Assembly: GCA_021772515.1 (NCBI GenBank)
Contig: JAJFLU010000031.1
Span: 1-40,521 of the forward strand
From: Opitutales bacterium
GTDB taxonomy: Bacteria; Verrucomicrobiota; Verrucomicrobiia; Opitutales; UBA2987
Length of the DNA stretch: 40,521 nt
Reading direction: 5' to 3'
This document shows, one piece after another, positions 8,033 to 19,544 of this stretch. How positions within the stretch are numbered: position 1 is the first letter of the stretch; the number at the start of each line of letters is the position of its first letter. Made by a program: the position numbers and the translations under genes. Under the pieces are notes generated by a model. That model worked only from the letters and a program-made list of their open reading frames with translations. It was not told the origin of the DNA and ran no database searches.

Positions 8033-8473
8033 TCAGGCCAGGGTCGTTTCGTGGAAAATTTTCCAGTCGTCGAGGTTGTTCAGGTTGACGGCATCCCGGC
8101 AGGCGCCTTCGTGGCTGAGGCAGCAGGAGTCCAGAATTTCCGTGCGCGTATCGTCTGCGTGAATGTAGCCGGTGATGGCATCGTTCAACTCGTTGACCGC
8201 TTCCCGATCGAGGGAGCCGCCTTTTTGTTCGAGTATCCAGGCCTCCGTTTCGCAGTAGGTCGGCTTTTTTTCCGAGATGAAATTCAAAAAGGCATCTTTG
8301 TCCACACCTATGCCATTGAGCACCATGGAGTCATAACCTTCACCGCAGGCGGGGTAATCTTCGTGAAGCTGACCGGTGGCTCCGAGGGAAGCTTTCAGCC
8401 AAAGGCGGGGTAGATGTAGAACGCCCAGTGGACCGCAGGTACCAGAACTGATTAAAGGAACGATTTTCGACAT
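8033..8473 (-). CDS. Probable DUF5069-like protein
   Basis: This is a soluble 146-aa protein of unknown function. The LPRLWLKASLGATGQLHEDY stretch (about 21-40), GIGVDKDAFLNFI and the closing segment resemble DUF5069 proteins, which from memory are common in Verrucomicrobiota and Planctomycetota; this is not proven. It has six cysteines, including an unusual DSCC pair and GAC near the end, suggesting metal or redox chemistry. No signal peptide is clear. The start at 8473 has a good AGGAG seven bases upstream. The gene lies between YceH and the thioredoxin-like YyaL protein, all on the minus strand. Confidence 0.7.
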   Translation of the reverse strand: MSKIVPLISSGTCGPLGVLHLPRLWLKASLGATGQLHEDYPACGEGYDSMVLNGIGVDKDAFLNFISEKKPTYCETEAWILEQKGGSLDREAVNELNDAITGYIHADDTRTEILDSCCLSHEGACRDAVNLNNLDDWKIFHETTLA

Positions 8474-8598
8474 AGTAATTCTCCTGTTTATTGTTAATTT
8501 TTATAGATTCTTTGAAAAAAAATGACATCTAATCGCTAAATCTCACCTCGCCATTTCGCAATCGAAAAATCGAGGCTGAGGCGGTTAAAAGCATTACG

Positions 8599-10605
<2,007 letters not shown>

Positions 10606-10757
10606 GATATTTAAAAATGGAAAGGCTCGGGTGTCGAAAAAAACCAGCTTTGGTCGCTTGTCGGTAAAAAGGATTAGCTACCCCAAATCTATAAGATGAT
10701 TTTCTGTGAGTGCTAAAATCTTAAATTCTAAAAATATTAGCAGAAAATTCTGAGGAA

Positions 10758-11168
10758 TCAGAGAAAAAGCTGTTGTGGATGAACCAAAAGCGGATCTCCA
10801 CGATGACCTTTAATCAAACATGCAAAATTCAGAGTTCCGCATAAAATGGTAAATTGCCCTGTATGAGCGCTAGTTCGTCCAATACCGCCTGTCTTAATAT
10901 CGACAGGTCCATCAGTAGTGAATCCCCACAAATCGACACCTGCTATGTTATCGCCGATTCCTGTAAGGGATTCTTTATCAACAAGCTCTATTTTATCATC
11001 GGGATCATATGAATCTGTTATAGTCCCACCACCTCTAATTGAGATTTTAAAAGGAAATATGACGATGCCTTTACGTTTTTCTGGACGCCGAGTCCTGATC
11101 TTTTGGCCTCGAATCTCTATTTTTGCACCTTCAGTGGAGGCCGGGGCTTCATTTCTTGATTCGGGCAT
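10758..11168 (-). CDS. Unknown protein, third gene of an AT-rich three-gene operon
   Basis: This 136-aa protein is not recognised. The N-terminal 35 residues are polar and basic (MPESRNEAPASTEG..., RGQKIRTRRPEKRKG). Then come strand-rich segments: IVIFPFKISIRGGGTITDSY, KIELVDKESLTGIGDNIAGVDLWGF and a C-terminal TILCGTLNFACLIKGHRGDP. It looks like a small beta-rich domain with a flexible head; there is no signal peptide or transmembrane helix. It begins three bases after the stop of the preceding gene, so the two are tightly coupled. Base composition is clearly more AT-rich than in the flanking yyaL and mutL, suggesting acquisition. No function is proposed. Confidence 0.65.
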   Translation of the reverse strand: MPESRNEAPASTEGAKIEIRGQKIRTRRPEKRKGIVIFPFKISIRGGGTITDSYDPDDKIELVDKESLTGIGDNIAGVDLWGFTTDGPVDIKTGGIGRTSAHTGQFTILCGTLNFACLIKGHRGDPLLVHPQQLFL

Positions 11169-11171
11169 AAA

Positions 11172-11654
11172 TCATGAATCTAATGCAAGCTCCAACTGAT
11201 GGGGGTCAGCGCCAGTGAGTAGTCCCAGTTGTTCTGAATCCAGTATATCAACACCTAACAGAGAACAAAAAATCGAGAGCCGTTGTTTTACTTCTTGAGA
11301 TGTGTAGGGTTTTGACTCAATCGCTAGAATTTCGGCGTGTTTAATAAATTCTTCTTTTGATATGTGTTCCTGTTGATAATCCGTGTATAAATCATTGTAG
11401 TTATGATTTTTCCAAAGATTTATAACGGCATCCTCAAGTACAACAACCCTGTATTGTATAGCTTTTACAGCAAGGTTGATATCTTTCGTTGGAATCGCTG
11501 ACTGCACAAAGTAGGTGTCATCCCACGTAATGATTCGCTTAGTTATATCTTCTGTTACTATACGATTCCCTAGAGGGGGGTAACCAGCTATTCCACCCGC
11601 CATACTAATCAGCGAAGCCTCTGAATACTTAAATCTATTTTCAGATAAAGACAT
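11172..11654 (-). CDS. Unknown protein, second gene of the three-gene operon
   Basis: This 160-aa protein is not recognised. The first 50 residues include a glycine-rich SMAGGIAGYPPLGNRIV and then ITWDDTYFVQS. From about 55 it is predicted mostly helical (DINLAVKAIQYRVVVLEDAVINLW; KEEFIKHAEILAIES), acidic at the end (DSEQLGLLTGADPHQLELALDS). It has no signal peptide; one short hydrophobic patch is too weak for a membrane span. It lies 29 bases after the first gene and three bases before the last. The layout suggests proteins that work together, but the role is open. Confidence 0.65.
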   Translation of the reverse strand: MSLSENRFKYSEASLISMAGGIAGYPPLGNRIVTEDITKRIITWDDTYFVQSAIPTKDINLAVKAIQYRVVVLEDAVINLWKNHNYNDLYTDYQQEHISKEEFIKHAEILAIESKPYTSQEVKQRLSIFCSLLGVDILDSEQLGLLTGADPHQLELALDS

Positions 11655-11683
11655 ATGCTATAAATTTAGGTTAATTGCTTTAT

Positions 11684-11998
11684 CTATTCCGTTTCTTTTT
11701 TTTCTATATTATTTGCGTGAGAAATCAGCCATATGCCAATTTTTTTTGCGACCTCTGGCGTAAAAACCATTGAACATTGCATCAAACGTTCTATAATTAT
11801 ATTTTCTGGGTCGAAAGGTAGTTCTGTTCCAGCTCCTTGAGCATCGACTTCTATAGAAATTTCTTTAGGGATTCTATTTCTTTCAAAATAGAATGTTGCA
11901 TGTATAAATCCGTCCAATGTGGGCCCACCAAATGCGCCATTCACGGGGATCGGTTTATGTTCACTGCTGGTCTCGTAGACTATGGGTATTTTAGTCAT
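11684..11998 (-). CDS. Unknown protein, first gene of the three-gene operon
   Basis: I chose the ATG at 11998 (MTKIPIVYETSS), giving 104 aa; an in-frame ATG at 12055 would add a cysteine- and phenylalanine-rich stretch that looks non-coding. It has a KPIPVNGAFGGPTLDG motif, beta-strand segments (FIHATFYFERN, ISIEVDAQG) and a helical end (VFTPEVAKKIGIWLISHANNIEK). The shape, with a strand meander and then TPEVA...WL, reminds me loosely of DUF3467-type proteins, which is not enough for an assignment. The last codons cross a run of eight A residues on the coding strand. It is the promoter-proximal gene of the operon, divergent from mutL. Confidence 0.6.
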   Translation of the reverse strand: MTKIPIVYETSSEHKPIPVNGAFGGPTLDGFIHATFYFERNRIPKEISIEVDAQGAGTELPFDPENIIIERLMQCSMVFTPEVAKKIGIWLISHANNIEKKETE

Positions 11999-12213
11999 AT
12001 TTGTATGTTCGTTGCTAAAATAATTAGAAGACTTAATACAGAAAAACAGGGGCAAATCCAGACAATTCTAATTTATCATCACCATACTTCAACCGATCCT
12101 TATCCAAAATTGTTGCACATCTTCTGGTTTACCTGTCACCAAAAGGCAAATTTTTCCCGGAATTTCTCTTTCAACCGGTATATCTTTGGGCCAAAGTAGC
12201 TCCAGAACCATCC

Positions 12214-14007
12214 ATGCCAGCAATTCGCATATTACCCGACTTTGTGGCCAATCAGATTGCCGCCGGAGAAGTCATCGAGCGGCCCGCAGCAGTCGTTAAA
12301 GAACTCGTCGAAAACAGCCTCGACGCTGGCGCCAGCCGCATCGAGATCGAATTTCGCAGCGGTGGGAAAAACCTTATCCGGGTGGAGGATAATGGATATG
12401 GCATGAGCCCGGATGACGCTTTGCTTTCACTGGAGCGGCACGGCACCAGCAAAATCCGCGAAGCGGGCGATCTGCTCAAAATCGGAACCTACGGTTTTCG
12501 CGGTGAAGCCCTTCCCTCCATTGCCAGTGTTTCCCGTTTCACCCTTCGCACGAGGACCGAAAACCAGCCCCACGGCACCGAGATATTTATCAACGGAGGT
12601 AAAATGGTCCACTCGAAGGAATGCGGAATGCCGGGGGGAACCCATATCGAGGTGGCCCATCTGTTTCACACGGTGCCTGCCCGGCGAAAGTTTCTCAAAA
12701 CCGACAATACCGAGGCGGCCCATATCGTGCATCTTTCGCGTCTTTTTGCCGTCGCCAACCCGCAGACCTCATTCAATCTTTTGGAAAATGGCCGGGCTCT
12801 TTTTCGCTCCCCTGTTTGCCAGAGCCTGCGAGAGAGGGTGGGTGAGATTTTTGGCAGACAGATTGCCGGCCAGTTAATCGAAATCGATGCCGAGGCCGAT
12901 GGTTTCAAGCTGACGGGGCTTATCGGCAAACCCGGAGTGGGGCGCGCCACTCGACACGAATTGGTCACCTATGTAAATCGCCGCCCGGTGGATAGCCGCC
13001 TCCTGAATTTCGCCCTTATCGAGGCCTATCATACTTATATTCCCAAAGGCCGTTACCCTTTGGCCTTTGTCTTTCTCGAAATGGACCCCGGCACGGTGGA
13101 TGTCAATGTCCACCCAGCCAAGCGCGAGGTGCGGTTTCGGGAGGAGGGGAAGCTGCGGCATTTCCTCATCCGCGCGGTTTTGGACCGGCTGCGGGAGGCT
13201 TCCCCACCGCCGCCGGAGGGAAATTCCTCTCGACGACCCATTCCCGCTCTCGAAATTCCGAAACCTCGGTTTGCTCCTGCTCCCATTGAAGGAAATTCCC
13301 GGGTATTGACGCGTGTTTCCAGAGTTCCCGAAAAACCTTTTGCCGAAAAAAGCTTGGTTGCTCCAACACCGGCGAAACCCGATGAAGGCAGAGAGGATTC
13401 AACTGAAAAAGCGACCACCACCGGCGAGGGGCGACTAAGTTGGCGGTATCTCGGCATGGCTCACGGCGCCAGCGCGGTATTTGAAACGGAAACCGGCATT
13501 GTTCTGTTGCATTGGAGGGGGGCGAGGGCGCGGATTCTCTACGAAGAAATTTTGGCCCAATCGGAGAACAAGTCCCAAGCCAGCCAAAAACTCCTTTTCC
13601 CGATACCGATGGAGCTTGATGCCCTCGCTGCCACCGCTCTGGAGGAACATCTGGATTTTTTCCGCAACAACGGGTTCGATATTGAGAAATTCGGGCGAAA
13701 TTACTACCGAATCGAAGCCCTGCCGGAGTGGCTTGATCCGGGACAGGGGGAGGGCTTTGCCCGCGATCTGCTCAGTTTGCTGAGGGAACGCGGTTTAAAC
13801 CCCAACCGCCCGACACCTGCACGGGAGGAAATTGCCCGATTGGCCGCAGGTCGGATCGCGAAGACTTCCCGCCCTCCCGACAAGGAGGAAATCATTCGTT
13901 TGGCAAACCGATTGATGGCCTGCCAAAACCCTTTGAACGATCCCCGTGGACGCCCCACTTTCTTCGAGATTTCCCGTGGCGATCTCGAGAAAAAGTTCGG
14001 GAAATGA
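12214..14007 (+). CDS. mutL: DNA mismatch repair protein MutL
   Basis: This GHKL ATPase couples MutS mismatch recognition to strand removal. The N-terminal ATPase is complete: ELVENSLDAGA (30-40, with the general base E30), DNGYGM (59-64) and GFRGEALPSIASV (94-106). The transducer contains RHELVTYVNRRPVDSRLLN and VDVNVHPAKREVRF. A Pro-rich linker spans about 325-400. In the C-terminal domain the endonuclease motif DQHAxxE is replaced by LLHWRGARARILYEE (about 430-444), and the usual CPHGRP-type end reads NDPRGRPTFFE. The protein therefore appears to lack nuclease residues. The 597-aa length is normal. No mutS or mutH is in the window. Confidence 0.95.
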   Translation: MPAIRILPDFVANQIAAGEVIERPAAVVKELVENSLDAGASRIEIEFRSGGKNLIRVEDNGYGMSPDDALLSLERHGTSKIREAGDLLKIGTYGFRGEALPSIASVSRFTLRTRTENQPHGTEIFINGGKMVHSKECGMPGGTHIEVAHLFHTVPARRKFLKTDNTEAAHIVHLSRLFAVANPQTSFNLLENGRALFRSPVCQSLRERVGEIFGRQIAGQLIEIDAEADGFKLTGLIGKPGVGRATRHELVTYVNRRPVDSRLLNFALIEAYHTYIPKGRYPLAFVFLEMDPGTVDVNVHPAKREVRFREEGKLRHFLIRAVLDRLREASPPPPEGNSSRRPIPALEIPKPRFAPAPIEGNSRVLTRVSRVPEKPFAEKSLVAPTPAKPDEGREDSTEKATTTGEGRLSWRYLGMAHGASAVFETETGIVLLHWRGARARILYEEILAQSENKSQASQKLLFPIPMELDALAATALEEHLDFFRNNGFDIEKFGRNYYRIEALPEWLDPGQGEGFARDLLSLLRERGLNPNRPTPAREEIARLAAGRIAKTSRPPDKEEIIRLANRLMACQNPLNDPRGRPTFFEISRGDLEKKFGK

Positions 14008-14104
14008 ACCCGCCCCCCGATAAGTTGTCTAATATTGGATAAATAAAACCTTCCCTCCCGGCCTATTACGATTATTGTTCCCCACCTTTTCGTCCCTTCC
14101 CCTT

Positions 14105-16645
14105 ATGAAAACTGGCCCAGTCAAGCCCGCAAAGGCAAAAAGCAGGAAAGCCAATCTTTCCGAATTGATCCGCAATCCTTCAAACGGGTTCAAATTCAAT
14201 ATCGACAGCGATCCCGAAAGCCTCGCCACCTCGATTTTGAACCACCTCAAGTACACCTTGGCACGCCACCCAAATACTGCCACCCGGCGGGATTGGTGGC
14301 TCTCGACCAGCATGGCCGTGCGCGACCGGATCATGGAGCGTTTCATCAAGACCATGGACGCCCATAACGAGGAGAACACACGCCGGGTTTACTACCTTTC
14401 CCTCGAATACCTGATGGGGCGCCTTCTCTCCAATAACCTCCACAGCGCCGGGTTGTTCGAGGCCACTCAAAGAGCGCTCGCCTCCCTCGGGTTGAGCCTC
14501 GAGGGTCTCTGTCGGGAAGAAGTCGAGATGGGCCTGGGCAATGGCGGTCTGGGGCGTTTGGCGGCCTGTTTTCTGGATTCTTTGGCCACGCTCGATCTGC
14601 CTGCAATCGGTTATGGTATCCACTACGAATTCGGGCTTTTCCGGCAGGAATTCGTCAATGGAAAGCAGGTCGAGCATCCTGACAATTGGCTGCAGTTTCC
14701 CAACCCCTGGCAGGTTATGCGTCCCGAATACGCCACGGAGGTTAAAATTTACGGAAGTGTGGAAGATCGTTTCGATAACCTCGGCGAAGGTTCGCCCGCG
14801 TGGGTGGGCACCAAGACCATTCTGGGGGTGCCATGGGATCTTCCCATCTGTGGCTATGGGGCCAAAACGGTCAATTTCCTGCGCCTTTGGGAGTCACGAG
14901 CTTCCGAGGAATTTGATTTGGCGGTGTTTTTTGAAGGTGGTTATGTGGAGGCGGTTCGAGAGAAAGCAGAAGGCGAAACCATTTCAAAGGTCCTTTACCC
15001 CAACGATAAAACAGAGAGCGGCAAGGAGCTGCGTCTGGTGCAGCAGTATTTTTTCGTATCCTGCTCCCTGCAGGACATTATTCGCCGCTACCGCAACCTC
15101 AACGCCGGATGGGAGGCATTTCCGGAAAAAATCGCCCTTCAGCTCAACGACACCCATCCCGCCGTTGCCATTCCCGAATTGATGCGGCTATTCGTCGATA
15201 TCGAGCACCTCGAATGGGATTGGGCCTGGCAGATTTGCCGACAGGTTTTCAGTTACACCAACCACACATTGCTGCCGGAGGCGTTGGAGAAATGGAGTGT
15301 GCCTCTTTTTGAAAAGGTAATTCCCCGCCATTTGCAGATAATCTACGAAATCAATCGCCGTTTTCTTGAGGAGGAGGTTGAGTCCAAATGGCCGGGAGAC
15401 AATCGGAAAAAAAGCGAACTCTCCATCATCGAAGAGGGTAGGCCGAAACAAATCCGCATGGCTCACCTGAGCGTGATGACCAGCCACTCGGTCAATGGTG
15501 TGGCCGCGATGCACACCAAACTCCTCAAGAGCCGCCTTTTCCCTTCTTTCGACGAATTGTATCCTGGCAAGTTCAATAATAAGACCAATGGCATAACGCC
15601 CCGCCGTTGGCTTAAGGCCTGCAACCCCCATTTATCCGAACTTATTGACGAGACCATAGGCAGCGATTGGCCCACCAATTTGGATAAGCTGCGTGGACTC
15701 GAAAAATATGCCGACGACTCTGAATTTCAGCAGCGTTTCATGGGAGCCAAAAGACGCAATAAGGAGGAACTTGCTTCGATTATCGCCGAATATTGCCATA
15801 TCGAGGTCTCCCCCGATGCAATCTTCGATGTGCAGGTAAAGCGGTTGCATGAATACAAGCGGCAGCATCTCAATCTGCTCCATATCCTCGCGCTCTACCG
15901 CAGGCTTTTACACGACCCCGATTTCGACATGCACCCGAGGGTCTTTATTTTTGCAGCCAAAGCCGCACCGGGTTATGATTTGGCCAAGACAATCATCCAT
16001 GCCATTAACGCGGTGGGGGAAATAATCAATCGGGATCCGCGAATCGAGGGCAAAATCAAAGTCGCCTTCCTTCCCAACTACGGAGTGAATCTGGCCGAGC
16101 GAATTATTCCGGCAGCAGATGTTTCCGAGCAAATCTCGATGGCTGGTAAAGAGGCATCGGGAACGGGCAATATGAAACTGGCTCTCAACGGCGCGGTCAC
16201 CATTGGAACATTGGACGGGGCCAATGTGGAAATCCTGGAAGAGGCGGGTGAGGACAATATTTTCATATTCGGCAAGACCGTCGAGGAAGCCGAAATGTTG
16301 CAGAAAAGCGGCTACAACCCCTTCGACTATTATTATGCCAACGATGAATTGCGTCACGCGGTGGATTGGCTAGGGTCGAATCACTTTACACCCGAGGAAC
16401 CCCACGCCCTGGCGCCCCTGCGCCGCAATCTGCTCGAAGGAGGGGATCCCTTCCTTGTCCTGGCCGATTTTGAGGCCTATGTGGACGCACAAAAAGAGGT
16501 TGACCACGCCTACGGCGACAAAAGACGGTGGGCCCGCATGGCCATCCTTAATACGGCTCGCATGGGCAAATTTTCCACCGATCGAACTATCCGGGAATAC
16601 GCGGAGGAAGTCTGGCGCCTCAAACCATTGGCAGTGGAAGATTAA
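14105..16645 (+). CDS. glgP: Glycogen/alpha-glucan phosphorylase
   Basis: This is a PLP-dependent GT35 enzyme that releases glucose 1-phosphate from glycogen or maltodextrin in the cytoplasm. Clear landmarks are [75 protein letters not shown] and the PLP site [15 protein letters not shown] (near residue 682, including the Schiff-base lysine). The ATG at 14105 gives 846 aa, the normal size. A TTG ten codons upstream in frame seems less likely. The first 20 residues are basic ([11 protein letters not shown]) and variable. A DUF3108 gene follows 16 bases downstream. Confidence 0.95.
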   Translation: MKTGPVKPAKAKSRKANLSELIRNPSNGFKFNIDSDPESLATSILNHLKYTLARHPNTATRRDWWLSTSMAVRDRIMERFIKTMDAHNEENTRRVYYLSLEYLMGRLLSNNLHSAGLFEATQRALASLGLSLEGLCREEVEMGLGNGGLGRLAACFLDSLATLDLPAIGYGIHYEFGLFRQEFVNGKQVEHPDNWLQFPNPWQVMRPEYATEVKIYGSVEDRFDNLGEGSPAWVGTKTILGVPWDLPICGYGAKTVNFLRLWESRASEEFDLAVFFEGGYVEAVREKAEGETISKVLYPNDKTESGKELRLVQQYFFVSCSLQDIIRRYRNLNAGWEAFPEKIALQLNDTHPAVAIPELMRLFVDIEHLEWDWAWQICRQVFSYTNHTLLPEALEKWSVPLFEKVIPRHLQIIYEINRRFLEEEVESKWPGDNRKKSELSIIEEGRPKQIRMAHLSVMTSHSVNGVAAMHTKLLKSRLFPSFDELYPGKFNNKTNGITPRRWLKACNPHLSELIDETIGSDWPTNLDKLRGLEKYADDSEFQQRFMGAKRRNKEELASIIAEYCHIEVSPDAIFDVQVKRLHEYKRQHLNLLHILALYRRLLHDPDFDMHPRVFIFAAKAAPGYDLAKTIIHAINAVGEIINRDPRIEGKIKVAFLPNYGVNLAERIIPAADVSEQISMAGKEASGTGNMKLALNGAVTIGTLDGANVEILEEAGEDNIFIFGKTVEEAEMLQKSGYNPFDYYYANDELRHAVDWLGSNHFTPEEPHALAPLRRNLLEGGDPFLVLADFEAYVDAQKEVDHAYGDKRRWARMAILNTARMGKFSTDRTIREYAEEVWRLKPLAVED

Positions 16646-16661
16646 GGCAGGAAGTTTTTAT

Positions 16662-17453
16662 ATGAGCCGTGTGAGTTTACTGCCGAAAATTGTTATCGCC
16701 GGGCTATTGCTAATCATGGGGTTGGTGAACGCCGCGCGGGCAGATTTGGCGGTCGATCCACTGCCCTTCACCCCCGGAGAGACATTGACCTATAAACTTA
16801 GTTGGGGGATTTTCCATGTAGGCACGGGTGTCCTATCCGTTAGCAAACCTGTGATCTTTGGCGGAGAGCCCGCCTATAAATTGAGTTTCGACCTTCGAAC
16901 TAATGGCTTTGCCGACGCACTTTTTCCTATACGAGATCGGCACGAGAGTTATGTAAGTCGCGATTTTACCCGTACCCTCCATATGTCAAAAAAAGAAAAC
17001 CACAAGAACCGCAGTCGGGATGCGGAGGTGGTCTTCGATTGGGAGAAAAGAGAAGCACAATACTCGTTACGTGGAAAACCGCGCAAACCGATAACCTTGC
17101 CCGGTGACGCATTTGACCCACTTTCCTCGATATTCGCGGCCCGGCTTTGGCCATTGAAAGTCGGCCTCGCCAAGCGGGTGCTCATGACGGACGGTAAAAA
17201 ATACCGCCGGGTGCCAGTGCAGGTGTTGGCCCAAAAAAAACTCCGCACCAAAGTGGGAAATATGGAAGCGCTCCTGGTACAGCCTGATTTACGCGAGGTG
17301 AGCATAGCATTTGAAAAGCCCAAGAAAAGCTACTTAAAATTCTGGGTTTCGGCAGACCGCCGCAGGCTCCCCCTAAAAATAATCAGCAAAGTAAAGTGGG
17401 GAAGCTTCCGAGCCGAACTACAAAAAATCGACCAATCACCAAACAGCCAATAA
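16662..17453 (+). CDS. DUF3108 periplasmic protein
   Basis: This is a secreted 263-aa protein with a signal peptide (MSRVSLLPKIVIAGLLLIMG, cleavage probably after NAARA). The DUF3108 pattern follows: PFTPGETLTYKLSWGIFHVGTG, AYKLSFDLRTNGFADALFPIRD, then DAFDPLSSIFAARLWPL and a C-terminal LKFWVSADRRRLPLKI. Members are predicted single-domain beta-barrel-like proteins of the periplasm or outer membrane, without a settled function. I chose the ATG at 16662 because it creates the signal peptide and has a GGAAG upstream; the longer in-frame extension overlaps glgP by 190 bases and has no signal. It is likely co-transcribed with glgP. Confidence 0.85.
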   Translation: MSRVSLLPKIVIAGLLLIMGLVNAARADLAVDPLPFTPGETLTYKLSWGIFHVGTGVLSVSKPVIFGGEPAYKLSFDLRTNGFADALFPIRDRHESYVSRDFTRTLHMSKKENHKNRSRDAEVVFDWEKREAQYSLRGKPRKPITLPGDAFDPLSSIFAARLWPLKVGLAKRVLMTDGKKYRRVPVQVLAQKKLRTKVGNMEALLVQPDLREVSIAFEKPKKSYLKFWVSADRRRLPLKIISKVKWGSFRAELQKIDQSPNSQ

Positions 17454-17582
17454 TTCAAATCAGCCAAACCCAGTAATTCTCTGCGTAAAAGAGGATTGGT
17501 TAATAATTCTCTCTTGATAATCCAACCTAACTTTTATAGAAACTATATTAAAGCTGTTTGAAGATTGAAAACTGCCAGTAAT

Positions 17583-18476
17583 ATGGAAAAAAAGACGCAA
17601 CCTCTGGCTGAAGTATTTGGACACGTACCTTCGGATTTCAGCGCTAAAGCTGAGCGATATCGTTTGAGAAAGCTTTGTCCTTTTAATAATAAAATTCCGA
17701 ATTGTACTAAAGACAAAGCGAAAGATCCTCTCGGTGTTTGCAGTGTTTACAACGGCATACATCCGGTAATTACTTGTCCTGTAAGATTTCGGGAAGATTG
17801 GTTAATAACAGACGATGCAGCTGATTTCTTTTTCCCACAGGGGGGAAGTTGGACATCTTTAACAGAAGTTCGACTGGTTGACTCCTATGGGAAATCTGCC
17901 GGAAATATTGATATTGTTTTGGTTGCGTATGATGAAAAAGGAAAAGTTATTGATTTCGGTTCCCTGGAGATTCAGGCGGTATATATTTCAGGAAACGTAA
18001 GAGATCCGTTCGCCCATTACATGTCTGATTGTAAAAAACATGCGGATATGGATTGGTCATCACAGCCGAATTTTCCCCGCCCCGATTTCCTGTCTTCCTC
18101 GAGAAAACGCCTCGCGCCGCAATTACTATTCAAAGGGGGAATTTTACATGCGTGGAAAAAGAAAATGGCAGTTGCTCTTAATAGTAGTTTTTATCAAACA
18201 CTGCCGGATCTCGAAGAAGTTAATATCGGCGATGCAGAAATGGCATGGTTGATTTACGATTTAATTCCCAAGGAGGAATCTAGTGGAATCAAATCAGGAT
18301 ATTGTTTAAATCGTACACGTATTGTTTACACCAAATTTCAGGATGCGTTAAACATAATTACACGTCCTAAGGTGGGTTGCGTGGAGAATTTTTTAAAAAT
18401 TCTTCAAAATAAGGTGGATGAAAAATTGGAGTCTCCACCAATAAATAAAACTATGGAGAATCCATTTACGGGATAA
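17583..18476 (+). CDS. NotI-family type II restriction endonuclease
   Basis: This is predicted to be a site-specific DNA endonuclease of the NotI family (PD-(D/E)XK fold with a four-cysteine metal site). The start is AEVFGH at 9-14. Cysteines follow in the family spacing: C32 (LCPF), C41 (NCTK), C53 (GVC) and C65 (TCP), the last three in contexts close to NotI's SC, GVC and CP. The catalytic core is E96 in TEVRLVD, D110 in NIDIVLV and E129-x-Q131 in GSLEIQ, matching the D...ExQ of NotI. It is 297 aa against about 380 in NotI. An in-frame TTG six codons upstream is an alternative start. The methyltransferase gene follows six bases downstream. The composition is AT-rich. The recognition sequence is unknown. 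Confidence 0.85.
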   Translation: MEKKTQPLAEVFGHVPSDFSAKAERYRLRKLCPFNNKIPNCTKDKAKDPLGVCSVYNGIHPVITCPVRFREDWLITDDAADFFFPQGGSWTSLTEVRLVDSYGKSAGNIDIVLVAYDEKGKVIDFGSLEIQAVYISGNVRDPFAHYMSDCKKHADMDWSSQPNFPRPDFLSSSRKRLAPQLLFKGGILHAWKKKMAVALNSSFYQTLPDLEEVNIGDAEMAWLIYDLIPKEESSGIKSGYCLNRTRIVYTKFQDALNIITRPKVGCVENFLKILQNKVDEKLESPPINKTMENPFTG

Positions 18477-18482
18477 CTAAAA

Positions 18483-19412
18483 ATGCAGACCTACCTGTTT
18501 AGTGATTGTGAGGATTATGCCAAACCAAAGGTTGTTAATGTAGCCTCTGTTCCACTGCGGAGTCCATTCAGGTATCCTGGAGGAAAAACATGGTTTGTGC
18601 CACGGCTGCGCGAGTGGATTCAAAGCAAAGACTGTAAGCCTAAATTGTTGATAGAACCGTTTGCGGGCGGTGGAATTATTTCTTTAACAGCGGTATTCGA
18701 AAAACTTGTTGATAGCGCCTTAATGGTAGAGCTGGATGAAGATATAGCTTCTGTTTGGAAGACGGTTATAGGGGGTGATGCAGAGTGGCTTTCAAATCGA
18801 ATATTAAATTTTTCGATGACAAAAGAAAATGTAATTAAGGAAGTAAATATACAGACAAGCTGTATTAAGCAAATTGCCTTTCAAACCATAATAAAAAACC
18901 GAGCGTTTCATGGAGGAATTCTTGCGCCTGGATCTGGTTTTTTAAAGAATGGCGAAGCAGGAAAAGGCATTTCATCGAGATGGTATCCAGCGACCTTGGC
19001 GAAGAGATTACGCGAGATAAATCTCGTACGCAATCGATTGAAATTTGAACACACCGATGCTTTCGCAATGCTTAAAAAATATCGAAATGAAGAAAATGTC
19101 GTTTTCTTTATTGATCCTCCCTACACAGCAGGGGGAAAAAATGCAGGTAAGCGTCTTTATAAACATTATGAACTAGATCATGATTTACTATTTCGCTACT
19201 GCTCGAAGTTGAGAGGTGATTTTATCATGACCTATGATAACGCTCCTGAGGTAAAAGAATTGGCTCGTAGAAATGGATTAGTGGTTAAACCTATTGCAAT
19301 GAAAAATACGCATCATGCTGAAATGACTGAATTAGTGATCGGTAGAAACCTAAGCTGGATGGAAGGAATCGAGCGAGCTCTTGAAGAGCAAGCCAAGTAT
19401 AAATCGAGCTAA
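18483..19412 (+). CDS. D12-class DNA N6-adenine methyltransferase
   Basis: This is a Dam-like (D12 class, alpha order) adenine methyltransferase, expected to protect the host from the nuclease encoded just before it. It has the SAM motif FRYPGGK (29-35), IEPFAGGGIIS (57-67), the acidic VELDED and the catalytic DPPY (211-214) in FFIDPPYTAGG. The C-terminal HHAEMTELVIGR is also typical of the class. The 309-aa length is normal. The gene order (nuclease first) and tight spacing imply a shared message; a separate promoter inside the nuclease gene would let methylation precede cutting. Both genes share an AT-rich composition unlike mutL and glgP, pointing to horizontal transfer of the pair. Confidence 0.9.
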   Translation: MQTYLFSDCEDYAKPKVVNVASVPLRSPFRYPGGKTWFVPRLREWIQSKDCKPKLLIEPFAGGGIISLTAVFEKLVDSALMVELDEDIASVWKTVIGGDAEWLSNRILNFSMTKENVIKEVNIQTSCIKQIAFQTIIKNRAFHGGILAPGSGFLKNGEAGKGISSRWYPATLAKRLREINLVRNRLKFEHTDAFAMLKKYRNEENVVFFIDPPYTAGGKNAGKRLYKHYELDHDLLFRYCSKLRGDFIMTYDNAPEVKELARRNGLVVKPIAMKNTHHAEMTELVIGRNLSWMEGIERALEEQAKYKSS

Positions 19413-19544
19413 TTGGATTAATGCGGTAAATAAGTGATTACCATTATTAAAACTTTCAAACAGCATTTCTCAACATGCAATCAATCTCACAATGTCACTT
19501 TTAAGGTCTTGAAAAATACCTCGATAGTGTTTGGTATAAATGTA

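Noticed and set aside
16455..16661. Longer start for the DUF3108 gene inside glgP
   Set aside because: Overlaps glgP by 190 bases and hides the signal peptide that begins at 16662.
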